From assembly GCF_000015265.1 (NCBI RefSeq), contig NC_008699.1, forward strand, positions 2,914,001-2,978,000: a stretch of DNA of 64,000 bases, read 5' to 3'. Position 1 is the first letter of the stretch; the number at the start of each line of letters is the position of its first letter. A program made the position numbers and the translations under genes. The DNA comes from Nocardioides sp. JS614 (GTDB lineage Bacteria; Actinomycetota; Actinomycetes; Propionibacteriales; Nocardioidaceae). Under the pieces are notes generated by a model. That model searched no databases. It had not been told where the DNA came from and saw only the letters and a program-made list of their open reading frames with translations. This document shows positions 34,101 through 42,603 of this stretch, one piece after another.

Positions 34101-34322
34101 TCAGGGGCAGGCGATCCGGAACGCCGGGTAGCCGAGGCCGTCGACGTAGACCAGGCTGCCGGCGTCGACCAGGTCCCACAGGGTCGCCATCACGTCGCAG
34201 CGCTCGGCGTGCCGGTCGGCGACGGCGGTGAGCACCTCGAAGGGCGACCAGGCACCGTTGCCGACCGCGACGAGGACGGCTTCGGTGAGAGTGGCGGGTG
34301 CGGTCAGCGTGCTGAGGCTCAT
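34101..34322 (-). CDS. Hypothetical small protein (winged-helix-like)
   Basis: A 73-residue protein from ATG 34322 (MSLSTL); ATG 34361 would add 13 unconserved-looking residues. The sequence alternates helix-like SPFEVLTAVADRHAERCD and VMATLWDLVDAGSLVYVDG with a short beta-like end, as a small winged helix might. No family is recognised. It replaces what should be hsaG-hsaF in the canonical order. Confidence 0.5.
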   Translation of the reverse strand: MSLSTLTAPATLTEAVLVAVGNGAWSPFEVLTAVADRHAERCDVMATLWDLVDAGSLVYVDGLGYPAFRIACP

Positions 34323-34371
34323 GGCGGGTCCTGGTGGACGGTGGGATCGAGTTCCTGACATCTCCAGGATC

Positions 34372-34429
34372 GGCCGAACGGGTCCGGGGCGGAGCGGCGG
34401 AAGGTCCCGACCTCCGGAGACTTCGGTCC
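34372..34429 (-). promoter_or_regulatory. Possible DosR/DevR-like boxes (tentative)
   Basis: On the minus strand three GGAC-type units follow one another: GGACCGAAGTCTCC near 34429, GGGACCTTCCGCC near 34408 and GGACCCGTTCGGCC at 34385-34372. Starts are about 21 and 23 bp apart. They resemble the GGGACnnnnGnCCC half-sites of DosR boxes, in front of the 73-residue gene. A match by eye only. Confidence 0.25.
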
Positions 34430-34432
34430 TTT

Positions 34433-34567
34433 CTATGCCGAAGGGTCGACGCCGATCATCCAGCGCGGCTCGATACTGCCCCCCTCCTCGGCGGCGCGCA
34501 GCAGCTTGTACATCAGGTCGGTGCCGATGTTGCCCGGCCCCACGATGGCTGCGGTCGATCTGGGCAT
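34433..34567 (-). pseudogene. hsaG: Remnant of acetaldehyde dehydrogenase hsaG (44 codons)
   Basis: From ATG 34567 the frame reads MPRSTAAIVGPGNIGTDLMY, then KLLRAA...PRWMIGVDPSA and a TAG at 34433. This is the NAD-binding N-terminus of HsaG (GxGNIxTDLxYKLLR...PRWMxGxDP in the family), cut to 44 of about 300 residues. It sits directly after hsaE, exactly where hsaG is in M. tuberculosis (hsaE-hsaG-hsaF). A GGAGTGAG ribosome site is still present. The remainder of hsaG and all of hsaF are absent from the window. Confidence 0.8.
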
Positions 34568-34585
34568 CTGCTCACTCCTCGCGGA

Positions 34586-35407
34586 TCATTCGGTGAAGGT
34601 GACGCTGAGCGGCGCGAAGCCGCTGATGGTCGCGACGACGCGGTCGCCCGGGGCGAACGGCACGAACGGGCCCAGCGCCCCGGACAGGATCAGGTGGCCG
34701 GCGCGCAGCGGGTCCCCGAAGCGGTGCGCCTGCACCGCCAGCCAGCGCAGCGCCTCGAGCGGGTCGCCCAGGCAGGCGAGGCCGGTGCCCGACGAGCGCT
34801 CCTCGCCGTTGATCGTCAGCGACATGACGACATCCCGCGGCTCGAGCTCGTCCAGCGGGTGGCCATCGGCGCCGACCACGAACAGGCCGCTGGAGGCGTT
34901 GTCGGCGACGGTGTCGGTGAACCCGATCCGCCAGTCGGCGATCCGCGAGTCGACGATCTCGAGCGCCGGCAGTGCGACCTCGACGGCGTCTCGGACCAGG
35001 TCGAGGGTGATCTCGGCGCCCTCGGCGGGGTCGATGTCGCGGGCGAGGACGAAGGCGACCTCGGCCTCCACCCGGGGCTGGAGCAGCGTGCGCATCGAGA
35101 TCGGCCCGTCGCGCCGCTCGCGGGGGGAGACGTCCATGTCGTCGAGCAGGTAGCCGAAGTCCGGCTGGTCGACGCCCAGCTGGGTCTGCACCGCCTCCGA
35201 CGTCGCGCCGATCTTGCGGCCGACGACCCGGGCTCCCCCGGCGATCCGGGCCTGCACGAGACCCTGCTGCACGGCGTACGCCGCGGCCAGGTCGTCGGTG
35301 CCGATCAGGTCGCGGACGGGCGCGCACGGGACACCGGTGGCCTGGGCCTGGGAGAGTCGGTCGACGGCGGCCGTGATCGAGGCCGCTCTCGAGTCCTGGG
35401 AGGTCAC
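34586..35407 (-). CDS. hsaE: 2-hydroxyhexa-2,4-dienoate hydratase HsaE
   Basis: A 273-residue member of the 2-keto-4-pentenoate hydratase family. Motifs are GRKIGATSEAVQTQLGVDQPDFGYL near 63-87, RVEAEVAFVLARDID with metal-ligand Glu residues, and ALEIVDSRIADW. It hydrates the dienoate released by HsaD. GTG 35407 is divergent from kstD with a 35-bp gap containing a KstR site. The next step enzymes HsaF and HsaG are missing or decayed here. Confidence 0.9.
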   Translation of the reverse strand: MTSQDSRAASITAAVDRLSQAQATGVPCAPVRDLIGTDDLAAAYAVQQGLVQARIAGGARVVGRKIGATSEAVQTQLGVDQPDFGYLLDDMDVSPRERRDGPISMRTLLQPRVEAEVAFVLARDIDPAEGAEITLDLVRDAVEVALPALEIVDSRIADWRIGFTDTVADNASSGLFVVGADGHPLDELEPRDVVMSLTINGEERSSGTGLACLGDPLEALRWLAVQAHRFGDPLRAGHLILSGALGPFVPFAPGDRVVATISGFAPLSVTFTE

Positions 35408-35418
35408 GTGACCGATAG

Positions 35419-35432
35419 TAGAACCTGTTACA
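35419..35432. promoter_or_regulatory. KstR operator between hsaE and kstD
   Basis: TAGAACCTGTTACA is a full match to TNNAACNNGTTNNA. It lies 11 nt from the hsaE start and 10 nt from the kstD start. Confidence 0.9.
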
Positions 35433-35442
35433 GTTTCTCGCC

Positions 35443-37137
35443 ATGACGCCCCCCCTGCCGGCCGGTCTCCCGGCGCGCGTCGACGTCGTCGTGGTCGGCG
35501 CCGGCGGTGCCGGGATGACCGCCGCGCTCGCCGCGGCCGCACGCGGCCTCGACACGGTCCTGATCGAGAAGAGCGGGTACTTCGGCGGGTCGACGGCCCG
35601 CAGCGGTGGCGGGGTCTGGATCCCCAACAACTACGCGCTGAAGGCGGCCGGCCAGGGCGACGACCCCGAGCTCTCCCGGCTCTACCTGGACTCGATCGTC
35701 GGTGACGTGGTGCCGAAGGTCCGCCGCGACACCTACCTCGAGCGCGGGCCCGAGGTCATGGACTTCATCCGGGAGCGGACGCCGCTGCGGTTCACCTGGG
35801 TGCCGCAGTACGCGGACTACCACCCGGAGGCGCCCGGGGGCCGGGCGGCGGGTCGGTCCGCGGAGCCGGTGCCGATGGACGCCCGGTTCCTCGGCGACGA
35901 GCTCGAGCGGTTGCACCCGCAGTACACCAAGGCGCCGGTCAACATGATCGTCACCCAGGCCGACTTCCGGAAGATCAGCCTCGGTCTGCGCACCCTGCGC
36001 GGCCCGCTGACCATGGTCAAGGTGCTGCTGCGCCGGGTCGTCAGCCTGGTGCGCGGCCAGCGGATGTACGCGATGGGCAACGCGATCGCGATCGGGCTGC
36101 GCAAGGGCCTGATGGACGCCGGCGTGCCCGTCCACTACGACACCGAGCTGCGCGACCTGGTGCTCGAGGACGGCCGGGTCGTCGGCGTACGCGTGCTCCG
36201 CGACGGCGCCGAGACCGTCGTCCGCGCCCGGCGCGGCGTGATCCTCGGCAGCGGCGGGTTCGAGAAGAACCTGGAGCTGCGCGAGAAGTACCAGCCGCAG
36301 CCGACGTCCGTCGAGTGGACGACCGGCTCGCAGTTCAACACCGGCGGCGGCGTGCTCGCCGGCATCGCCGCCGGCGCGCAGGTCGACCTGATGGACGACG
36401 CGTGGTGGGGTCCCACGATCCCGCTGCCGTCGGGCCCGTGGTTCTGCCTGGCCGAGCGCAACCTGCCGGGCTCGATCATCGTCAACCAGGCGGGCCGGCG
36501 GTTCATGAACGAGGCGCTGCCGTACGTCGAGGCCGTGCACGAGATCTACCGGGGCGAGGCCACCGGGGTCGGTCACGTCCCGGCGTGGATGGTCCTCGAC
36601 CAGCGCTACCGCAACCGCTACCTGTTCGCCGGGCTCTCGCCGCGCCAGCCGTTCCCGGGCCGGTGGTACCAGAACGGCACGGTGCGCAAGGCAGCGACGC
36701 TGGCCGACCTGGCGGCGGAGATCGGCGTACCGGCCGACGCGCTCGTCGAGACCGTGGCGCGCTTCAACGGCTTCGCCGGGACCGGCATCGACGAGGACTT
36801 CCACCGCGGCGAGAGCGCCTACGACATGTACTACTCCGACCCGCGGGTCAAGCCGAACCCGTCGCTGCACGCGATCGACCAGGCGCCGTACTACGCGGTG
36901 AAGATCGTGCCCGGCGACCTCGGCACCAAGGGCGGTCTGGTCACCGACGAGCACGCGCGGGTGCTGCGGCCGGACGGGTCGCCGATCCCGGCCCTGTACG
37001 CCGCCGGCAACGTCTCGTCCGCCGTCATGGGGCGCACCTACGCCGGCCCGGGTGCGACGATCGGACCCGCCCTCACCTTCGGCTACCTCGCGGCCGAGGA
37101 CATCGCCGCCCAGGAGAACCCCGAGGAGCACGCCTGA
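35443..37137 (+). CDS. kstD: 3-ketosteroid delta1-dehydrogenase KstD
   Basis: A 564-residue flavoprotein. The FAD-binding VVVVGAGGAGMTAAL is at 15-29, FGGSTARSGGGVWIP near 47-61, and the C-terminal block APYYAVKIVPGDLGTKGGL near 481-499 includes the substrate/FAD region. The end, GNVSSAVMGRTYAGPGATIGP, is typical. It introduces the C1-C2 double bond in ring A. The ATG at 35443 starts the kstD-hsd4B pair. Confidence 0.92.
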   Translation: MTPPLPAGLPARVDVVVVGAGGAGMTAALAAAARGLDTVLIEKSGYFGGSTARSGGGVWIPNNYALKAAGQGDDPELSRLYLDSIVGDVVPKVRRDTYLERGPEVMDFIRERTPLRFTWVPQYADYHPEAPGGRAAGRSAEPVPMDARFLGDELERLHPQYTKAPVNMIVTQADFRKISLGLRTLRGPLTMVKVLLRRVVSLVRGQRMYAMGNAIAIGLRKGLMDAGVPVHYDTELRDLVLEDGRVVGVRVLRDGAETVVRARRGVILGSGGFEKNLELREKYQPQPTSVEWTTGSQFNTGGGVLAGIAAGAQVDLMDDAWWGPTIPLPSGPWFCLAERNLPGSIIVNQAGRRFMNEALPYVEAVHEIYRGEATGVGHVPAWMVLDQRYRNRYLFAGLSPRQPFPGRWYQNGTVRKAATLADLAAEIGVPADALVETVARFNGFAGTGIDEDFHRGESAYDMYYSDPRVKPNPSLHAIDQAPYYAVKIVPGDLGTKGGLVTDEHARVLRPDGSPIPALYAAGNVSSAVMGRTYAGPGATIGPALTFGYLAAEDIAAQENPEEHA

Positions 37138-37985
37138 TGCCCATCGACCCGTCCGTCGCGGTCGGTGCCGAGCTCGGCTCCCAGCCGTTCTCGTGGACCG
37201 AGAGCGACGTCCTCCTCTACCACCTGGCGATCGGCGCGACCGACCTCTCGTACACGCTCGAGGGCCCGGCGCTGCAGGTGCTGCCGTCCTTCGGTGTGGT
37301 CGCGCCGACCTTCCACATGACCGACCCGCCGCCGCTGGACCTCCCGGGGTGCGACATCAACCTCGCCCAGGTCGTGCACGGGTCCCAGTCGATCTCGGTG
37401 GCCGGACCGGTGCCGACCACCGGCTCGGCCACGGTCACCACCCGGATCAGCGAGATCTGGGACAAGGGCAAGGCGGCCGTGATCTGGCAGGAGGGGGTCG
37501 CGGTCTCTCCCGAGGGCGAGGAGCTGTGGACCACCCGCTCGTCGATCTTCGTCCGCGGCGAGGGCGGCTGGGGCGGGGATCGTGGCTCGTCCACCCCCGT
37601 CGAGCTCCCGGACCGGGCCCCGGACGCGGACGCGACGTACCACGTGCTGCCGCAGCAGGCCCTGCTGTACCGGCTGTGCGGCGACCGCAACCCGCTGCAC
37701 GCCGACCCGGACTTCGCGTCGGCGGCCGGCTTCCCGGCTCCGATCCTGCACGGGCTCTGCTCCTACGGCATCGTGCTGCGCACGCTCACCGACACCCTGC
37801 TCGGCGGCGACGCCACGCAGGTGGGCGGCTTCGGCGTGAAGTTCGCGGGTGTGGTCTTCCCCGGCGAGACGATCCGGGTGCGCGGTTGGCGCGAGGACGG
37901 CCGGATCGTCGGCTCCGCGACGGTCGCCGGCGGTGACCGCGACGGTGCCCCCGTCCTCGACGACGTGGTCCTCACCCCGCGTTGA
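37137..37985 (+). CDS. hsd4B: MaoC-type enoyl-CoA hydratase, Hsd4B (Rv3538)-like
   Basis: A 282-residue double-hotdog hydratase. The second domain holds the hydratase-2 motif LYRLCGDRNPLHADPDFASAAGF near 178-200 with catalytic Asp and His, then PILHGLCSYG. Directly after kstD, as Rv3538 is in M. tuberculosis. It is expected to hydrate 2-enoyl-CoA intermediates in side-chain beta-oxidation. The ATG overlaps the kstD stop by one base. Confidence 0.83.
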   Translation: MPIDPSVAVGAELGSQPFSWTESDVLLYHLAIGATDLSYTLEGPALQVLPSFGVVAPTFHMTDPPPLDLPGCDINLAQVVHGSQSISVAGPVPTTGSATVTTRISEIWDKGKAAVIWQEGVAVSPEGEELWTTRSSIFVRGEGGWGGDRGSSTPVELPDRAPDADATYHVLPQQALLYRLCGDRNPLHADPDFASAAGFPAPILHGLCSYGIVLRTLTDTLLGGDATQVGGFGVKFAGVVFPGETIRVRGWREDGRIVGSATVAGGDRDGAPVLDDVVLTPR

Positions 37986-37986
37986 G

Positions 37987-39189
37987 TCAACCTCGGCGGG
38001 CCAGGAGGTAGAGGCGCTCGGTCGTCTCACCACGGTCGGCCAACGGGCCGCGGAGGAACCACTCCACGTCGACCAGGCCGGCGGCGGTGACGGCGGCGAC
38101 GATCTCCTCGGGCTCGCGCGCGACGAAGTCGAGGTCGACCTCGTGCTCGAACCACGCGTCGAGGTGGCGTACGCCGACACCGGCGTGCCCGGCGAGCACC
38201 AGCCAGCCACCCGGTGCGAGCGGCCGCGCGAGCGCGGCGACGGCGTCGGGGAGCTCGGCGGAGGCCAGGTGGCCCAGCGAGTACCAGCCCAGCACCGCGG
38301 CCCAGCCCTCCGCGGTCGTCGGCCGCATCAGCCGGCGCAGGTCGCCGACCTCGTAGGAGCCGTCCGGGAACCGGCGCCGCGCCTCGGCGACCATGGCCGG
38401 CGAGAGGTCGATGCCGTGTGCGTCGACGCCGGCGTCGGCGAGGTACGCCGTGACGTGACCGGGACCGCAGCCGGCGTCCACCACCGGGCCGCCGGCCCGA
38501 TCGTCGGCGGCGTGCGCGGCGACCCGGTCGAGCAGCCAGGTCTCGAACGGCAGGCCGGCGAGCTCGTCGAGCAGGTGGTCGGCGTACGCCGTGGCGACCG
38601 CGTCGTACGACGAGCGCACCCGCTCGTCCCGCGCGCCCCCGCCGGCGGCCAGGACGTCCACGATCGGCGCCGGCGCCTCCTCGACAGCGGCCTCCTCGCC
38701 GAGCAGGTGCGCCCAGCGGCTGTCCCGGTCGCCACCGCGGCGCGGGAGCTCGCGCACCAGTCCCCGCTCGGCCATCCGGGAGAGTGTCTGCTCGACCGCG
38801 CCCCGGTCGGCGAACCCGTGCAGCCGCTCGGTGCGGGTCTTGAGCTCGCCGGGTGCCTGCGGCCCGCGCAGCAGCAGCACCGTCACGAGCGCCCGCTCGT
38901 CCTCGGCCAGGTCGAGCACCTCGTCGAGGACCTGGTGGTACTTCAGGGTGCGGCGCCCGGTGTCGGACCACACGATGCGCAGCAGACCGCGGTCCTTGAG
39001 CCGGCGGCCGACCTGCTCGACGGTGTGCTCGTCGTAGTCGACGACCGGCTCGCGGCTGCTCGACTGGTTGCACGCGGTGCGCAGCGAGTTCAGCGTCAAC
39101 GGGTAGGAGTCCGGCACCGTGCGCTGCTTCTCCAGCAGGCTGCCGAGGACGCGCTGTTCCTCGGCGTCGAGCGCGGGGAGGTCGGTCAC
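37987..39189 (-). CDS. DUF480 (YceH) / SAM methyltransferase fusion
   Basis: A 400-residue protein from GTG 39189. Residues 1 to about 165 are a YceH/DUF480 double winged-helix domain (LDAEEQRVLGSLLEKQRTVP, YPLTLNSLRTACNQ with its conserved CNQ, and VLLLRGPQAPGEL). Residues about 190-400 are a class I methyltransferase with motif VVDAGCGPGHVTAYL at 236-250. YceH normally stands alone. The join suggests DNA- or partner-directed methyltransfer, but the substrate is unknown. It is convergent with hsd4B, one base apart. Confidence 0.8.
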   Translation of the reverse strand: MTDLPALDAEEQRVLGSLLEKQRTVPDSYPLTLNSLRTACNQSSSREPVVDYDEHTVEQVGRRLKDRGLLRIVWSDTGRRTLKYHQVLDEVLDLAEDERALVTVLLLRGPQAPGELKTRTERLHGFADRGAVEQTLSRMAERGLVRELPRRGGDRDSRWAHLLGEEAAVEEAPAPIVDVLAAGGGARDERVRSSYDAVATAYADHLLDELAGLPFETWLLDRVAAHAADDRAGGPVVDAGCGPGHVTAYLADAGVDAHGIDLSPAMVAEARRRFPDGSYEVGDLRRLMRPTTAEGWAAVLGWYSLGHLASAELPDAVAALARPLAPGGWLVLAGHAGVGVRHLDAWFEHEVDLDFVAREPEEIVAAVTAAGLVDVEWFLRGPLADRGETTERLYLLARRG

Positions 39190-39199
39190 GAGAGCGACC

Positions 39200-39712
39200 C
39201 TACTGACGCGCCTGGGCGATCGTCGTCACCCGGCCGGCGTCCGGATCCCAGCGCCGCAGCTCGGTGAGGGTCAGTACGACGTCCTCGTGGCCGAGCACCT
39301 CGATCGCGCGCTGCACGTCCGACCGCTCCACCCGGCGCGCCAGCGTGACGTGCGGGAGCCATCCCACGTGCTGGCGGTCGGGCACTTGCACGCGCACGGC
39401 GAGCGCCCGGCGTACGACGTCGTCGTCGATGTCCACGGCCCGCGCGATCGTGAGCCGCGCACCGCCGAGCAGCAGCAGGCCCGCCGCCCGGGCGCGGACG
39501 GGCAGCAGCGAGCCGAGCCGGGCCCGGGCCACGTCGATCGCGTCGTCGGGCAGCACGGGCGCGGAGACCACCGTGATGTGCGGCTGGTCGGTCGGGCGCA
39601 GGTGATCGAGCCGGCTGGGCAGGCCGGCGTCGCGCAGCCGTTGCCACTCGCCATGCACCGCCCTCAGGCCGTCGTCGTCCGGGACCAGCTCGAGGGCGTG
39701 CAGCTTCGGCAT
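39200..39712 (-). CDS. 2'-5' RNA ligase-like phosphoesterase
   Basis: A 170-residue protein of the 2H phosphoesterase superfamily, with the two HxT/S motifs HITVVSAP near 45 and HVTLARRV near 122. ATG 39712 is chosen because GGGAGG lies nine bases ahead; ATG 39721 abuts that site. Members hydrolyse cyclic phosphate bonds in RNA or nucleotides; the substrate is unknown. It follows the adjacent fusion gene's start and is divergent from ppk2. Confidence 0.75.
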   Translation of the reverse strand: MPKLHALELVPDDDGLRAVHGEWQRLRDAGLPSRLDHLRPTDQPHITVVSAPVLPDDAIDVARARLGSLLPVRARAAGLLLLGGARLTIARAVDIDDDVVRRALAVRVQVPDRQHVGWLPHVTLARRVERSDVQRAIEVLGHEDVVLTLTELRRWDPDAGRVTTIAQARQ

Positions 39713-39750
39713 GCGGTCCATCCTCCCTGGCGCCTGACTAGGGTCGGAGC

Positions 39751-40560
39751 ATGGCGAAGTCCAAGCGGCGGCTGACCAGCGGGCAGTACGAGGCGGAGCT
39801 GTTCCGGCTGCAGGCCGAGATGGTCAAGGTGCAGGAGTGGGTCCGCGCCGCGGGCGAGCGGCTGGTGATCGTGTTCGAGGGCCGCGACGCCGCCGGCAAG
39901 GGCGGCGCGATCAAGCGGATCACGCAGTACCTCAACCCGCGCGTCGCGCGGATCACTGCGCTCCCCGCCCCCAGCGAGCGGGAGCGCGGGCAGTGGTACT
40001 TCCAGCGGTACGTCGAGCAGCTGCCCAGCCGCGGCGAGATCGTGCTCTTCGACCGGTCCTGGTACAACCGCGCCGGCGTCGAGCGGGTGATGGGCTTCTG
40101 CACCCCCGAGGAGTACCGCCGGTTCCTCCACCAGTGCCCGATCTTCGAGCGGCTCCTGGTCGAGGACGGGATCCTGCTGCGCAAGTACTGGTTCTCGGTG
40201 AGCGACGAGGAGCAGCAGCGCCGGTTCCGCGACCGCCTCGACGACCCGATGCGGCGCTGGAAGCTCTCCACGATGGACCTGGAGTCGATCACGCGCTGGG
40301 AGGACTACTCCCGGGCCAAGGACGAGATGATGGTCCACACCGACATCCCCGAGGCGACCTGGTACGTCGTCGAGGGCGACGTCAAGAAGGAGGCCCGGCT
40401 GAACATGATGGCCCACCTCCTCTCGACGATCCCCTACACCGAGGTCGACCAGGCCTCGCTCCAGGTGCCGGACCGGCCGCCGGCCAAGGGCTACGAGCGC
40501 CCACCCCGGGACCAGTCGACCTACGTCCCCGACCACGTGGCCACCCTGCTCGGCGACTGA
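39751..40560 (+). CDS. ppk2: Polyphosphate kinase 2
   Basis: A 269-residue PPK2-family kinase. Walker A FEGRDAAGKGG is near 42-52, Walker B EIVLFDRSWYNRAGVERVMGF near 95-115, and the lid region holds WKLSTMDLESITRWEDYSRAKDEM. It transfers phosphate between polyphosphate and nucleotides. It stands alone, followed by a structured 111-bp gap. Confidence 0.92.
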   Translation: MAKSKRRLTSGQYEAELFRLQAEMVKVQEWVRAAGERLVIVFEGRDAAGKGGAIKRITQYLNPRVARITALPAPSERERGQWYFQRYVEQLPSRGEIVLFDRSWYNRAGVERVMGFCTPEEYRRFLHQCPIFERLLVEDGILLRKYWFSVSDEEQQRRFRDRLDDPMRRWKLSTMDLESITRWEDYSRAKDEMMVHTDIPEATWYVVEGDVKKEARLNMMAHLLSTIPYTEVDQASLQVPDRPPAKGYERPPRDQSTYVPDHVATLLGD

Positions 40561-40565
40561 CCCGA

Positions 40566-40643
40566 TGCTGTAACGCCGGGTTACCCCCTGCACCGGCCCG
40601 GTTGCAGCAGGGTGGGAGGAACCGGTAACAGGGCGTTACAGCA
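40566..40643. promoter_or_regulatory. Inverted twin dyads GTAAC-N5-GTTAC
   Basis: Arms TGCTGTAACGCCGGGTTACC (40566-40585) and the complement of TGCTGTAACGCCCTGTTACC (40624-40643) match at 18 of 20 positions. Each arm itself holds a GTAAC-N5-GTTAC dyad, centred about 54 bp apart. An inner CCCTGCA/TGCAGCAGGG pairing could extend a hairpin. It lies just upstream of the dienelactone hydrolase ATG (40672). It could be two operators of one regulator, or a terminator for ppk2. Confidence 0.65.
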
Positions 40644-40671
40644 GACGGGACGCGCGGGCATACTGCCCGGC

Positions 40672-41403
40672 ATGGCGATCCTCGACTCCTGGACCCCGGG
40701 ACAGCACACCGCCGGTGGGGTCACCCATCCGACGTACCGCAAGGGCGCCGGCCCCGGGGTGATCGTGATCCACGAGATCCCGGGCCTGACGCCGACGGTG
40801 GTCGGGTTCGCGCAGGAGGTGGTCGACGCGGGCTTCACGGTGGTCCTGCCGCACCTGTTCGGCACCCCGGGCGCCCCGATGAGCGCCGGCGCGATCGCGA
40901 AGGTGCTGCCGCGGCTGTGCGTCAGCAAGGAGTTCACCACGATGGCGACCGGCCGGACCTCGCCGGTCGCGGTCTGGCTGCGCGGCCTCGCGCGCTCGCT
41001 GCACGAGGAGCTGGGCGGTCCGGGCGTCGGCGCGCTCGGCATGTGCTTCACCGGCGGGTTCGCGCTCGCGATGATGGTGGACCCCGCCGTCGCCGCGCCG
41101 GTCCTCGCCCAGCCGTCCCTCCCGTTCCCGGTCGGCAGGGCGCGGGCCGCGGACCTGAACCTCTCCCCCTCCGACCTCGGGGCCGTCAAGGACCGGGCGG
41201 CCGCCGGCTGCGAGGTGCTCGGCCTCCGGTACGCCGGTGACCGAGCTGTCGGCACCCGCTTCGAGACGCTCTCTCGAGAGCTGGGCGATGCCTTCCTCCG
41301 CGTCGACCTGGAGGGCAAGGGCCACTCCACCCTCACCGAGCACCGCTCCCAGGAGGCGGTCGACCGGGTCCTCGGGTTCTTCCGCGACAAGCTCCGACAT
41401 TGA
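40672..41403 (+). CDS. Dienelactone hydrolase-family protein
   Basis: A 243-residue alpha/beta hydrolase. The nucleophile is C125 in GALGMCFTGGFAL, E36 lies in IHEIPGL, and the His is in GKGHSTLTEH. The Cys nucleophile and HEIPGL motif are typical of dienelactone hydrolases. Its substrate is unknown. ATG 40672 follows the twin dyads, so it is probably under its own regulator. Confidence 0.8.
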   Translation: MAILDSWTPGQHTAGGVTHPTYRKGAGPGVIVIHEIPGLTPTVVGFAQEVVDAGFTVVLPHLFGTPGAPMSAGAIAKVLPRLCVSKEFTTMATGRTSPVAVWLRGLARSLHEELGGPGVGALGMCFTGGFALAMMVDPAVAAPVLAQPSLPFPVGRARAADLNLSPSDLGAVKDRAAAGCEVLGLRYAGDRAVGTRFETLSRELGDAFLRVDLEGKGHSTLTEHRSQEAVDRVLGFFRDKLRH

Positions 41404-41418
41404 GTCAGAAGTCACGAC

Positions 41419-42603
41419 TCAACGTTGGGCGGAGAGGATCAGGCCGCTGGTGGGGACACCGGTGCCGGCGGTGACGACGAGGTGCTCGACGCCGCCGACC
41501 GGGTTCACCGACGTGCCGCGGACCTGGCGGACCGCCTCGGCGATGCCGTTCATCCCGTGGATGTAGGCCTCGCCGAGCTGGCCGCCGTGGGTGTTGAGCG
41601 GGAACTTGCCGTCGACCTCGATCGCCCCGTCGGCGACGAAGCCGGGGGCCTCGCCCCGCCCGCAGAACCCGAGCTCCTCGAGCTGCATCAGCACGTACGG
41701 CGTGAAGTGGTCGTAGAGGATCCCCATCCGCATGTCGTCCGGGCCGAGGCCGGACTGGCGCCACAGCTCGCGGCCGACCACGCCCATCTCGGGGATGCCG
41801 ATGTCGGCGCGGTAGTAGGAGGTCATCACGAACTGGTCCGCGCCGCTGCCCTGCGCGGCCGCGGTGACGTACGCGGGCTTCTGCGCGAGGTCGCGGGCCC
41901 GCTCGGCGGACGTCACGACCAGCGCGACCGCCCCGTCGGACTCCTGGCAGCAGTCGAGCAGGTGCAGCGGGTCCACGATCATCCGGGAGGCCTGGTGGTC
42001 CTCCAGCGTGATCGGCCGGCCGTAGAAGAACGCGTTCGGGTTGGTCGCGGCGTGCCGCCGGTCGGCGACCGCCACCCGGCCGAAGTCCTCCGAGGTCGCG
42101 CCGTACTCGTGCTGGTAGCGCCGCGCCTGCATCGCCACGGTCGCGGCCGGGGTGCCGAGGCCCATCGGGTAGGTCCAGGCGTTGTCCAGCCCGTTGGTGT
42201 TGACCTGGGTCGCGGCGGCCACCGAGAACCGGCCGAACCGGCTCTCCGAGCGCTCGTTGAAGCCGCGGTAGCAGACCACCACGTCGGCGACGCCGGTGGC
42301 GACCGCCATCGCGGCCTGCTGCACGGTCGCGCAGGCGGCGCCGCCGCCGTAGTTGATCCGGCTGAAGAAGCGCAGCTCGGGGATGCCCAGCTCGCGCGCG
42401 ACGGCGATCTCCGAGGAGGTGTCCATCGTGAACGTCGTCAGCCCGTCGACGTCGGCGGCGGTGAGCCCGCAGTCGGCCAGGGCGTGCTGGACGGCCTCCA
42501 CGGAGAGCTGCAGCTCGGAGCGGCCGGACTCCTTGGAGAACTCGGTCGCGCCGATGCCGGCGATCGCCGCCTTGCCGCCCAGGCCGATGGACGGAGTGGT
42601 CAC
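41419..42603 (-). CDS. ltp2: Steroid side-chain aldolase Ltp2
   Basis: A 394-residue thiolase-like lipid-transfer protein. FSRINYGGGAACATVQQAAMAV near 85-106 is the family core, followed by DPLHLLDCCQESDGAVALVV and the C-terminal HGGQLGEAYIHGMNG. Ltp2 is a retro-aldolase that releases propionyl-CoA and androstenedione from the C22 steroid-CoA, acting with the ChsH2 DUF35 domain. GTG 42603 overlaps the chsH1 stop by 4 nt. Confidence 0.9.
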   Translation of the reverse strand: MTTPSIGLGGKAAIAGIGATEFSKESGRSELQLSVEAVQHALADCGLTAADVDGLTTFTMDTSSEIAVARELGIPELRFFSRINYGGGAACATVQQAAMAVATGVADVVVCYRGFNERSESRFGRFSVAAATQVNTNGLDNAWTYPMGLGTPAATVAMQARRYQHEYGATSEDFGRVAVADRRHAATNPNAFFYGRPITLEDHQASRMIVDPLHLLDCCQESDGAVALVVTSAERARDLAQKPAYVTAAAQGSGADQFVMTSYYRADIGIPEMGVVGRELWRQSGLGPDDMRMGILYDHFTPYVLMQLEELGFCGRGEAPGFVADGAIEVDGKFPLNTHGGQLGEAYIHGMNGIAEAVRQVRGTSVNPVGGVEHLVVTAGTGVPTSGLILSAQR

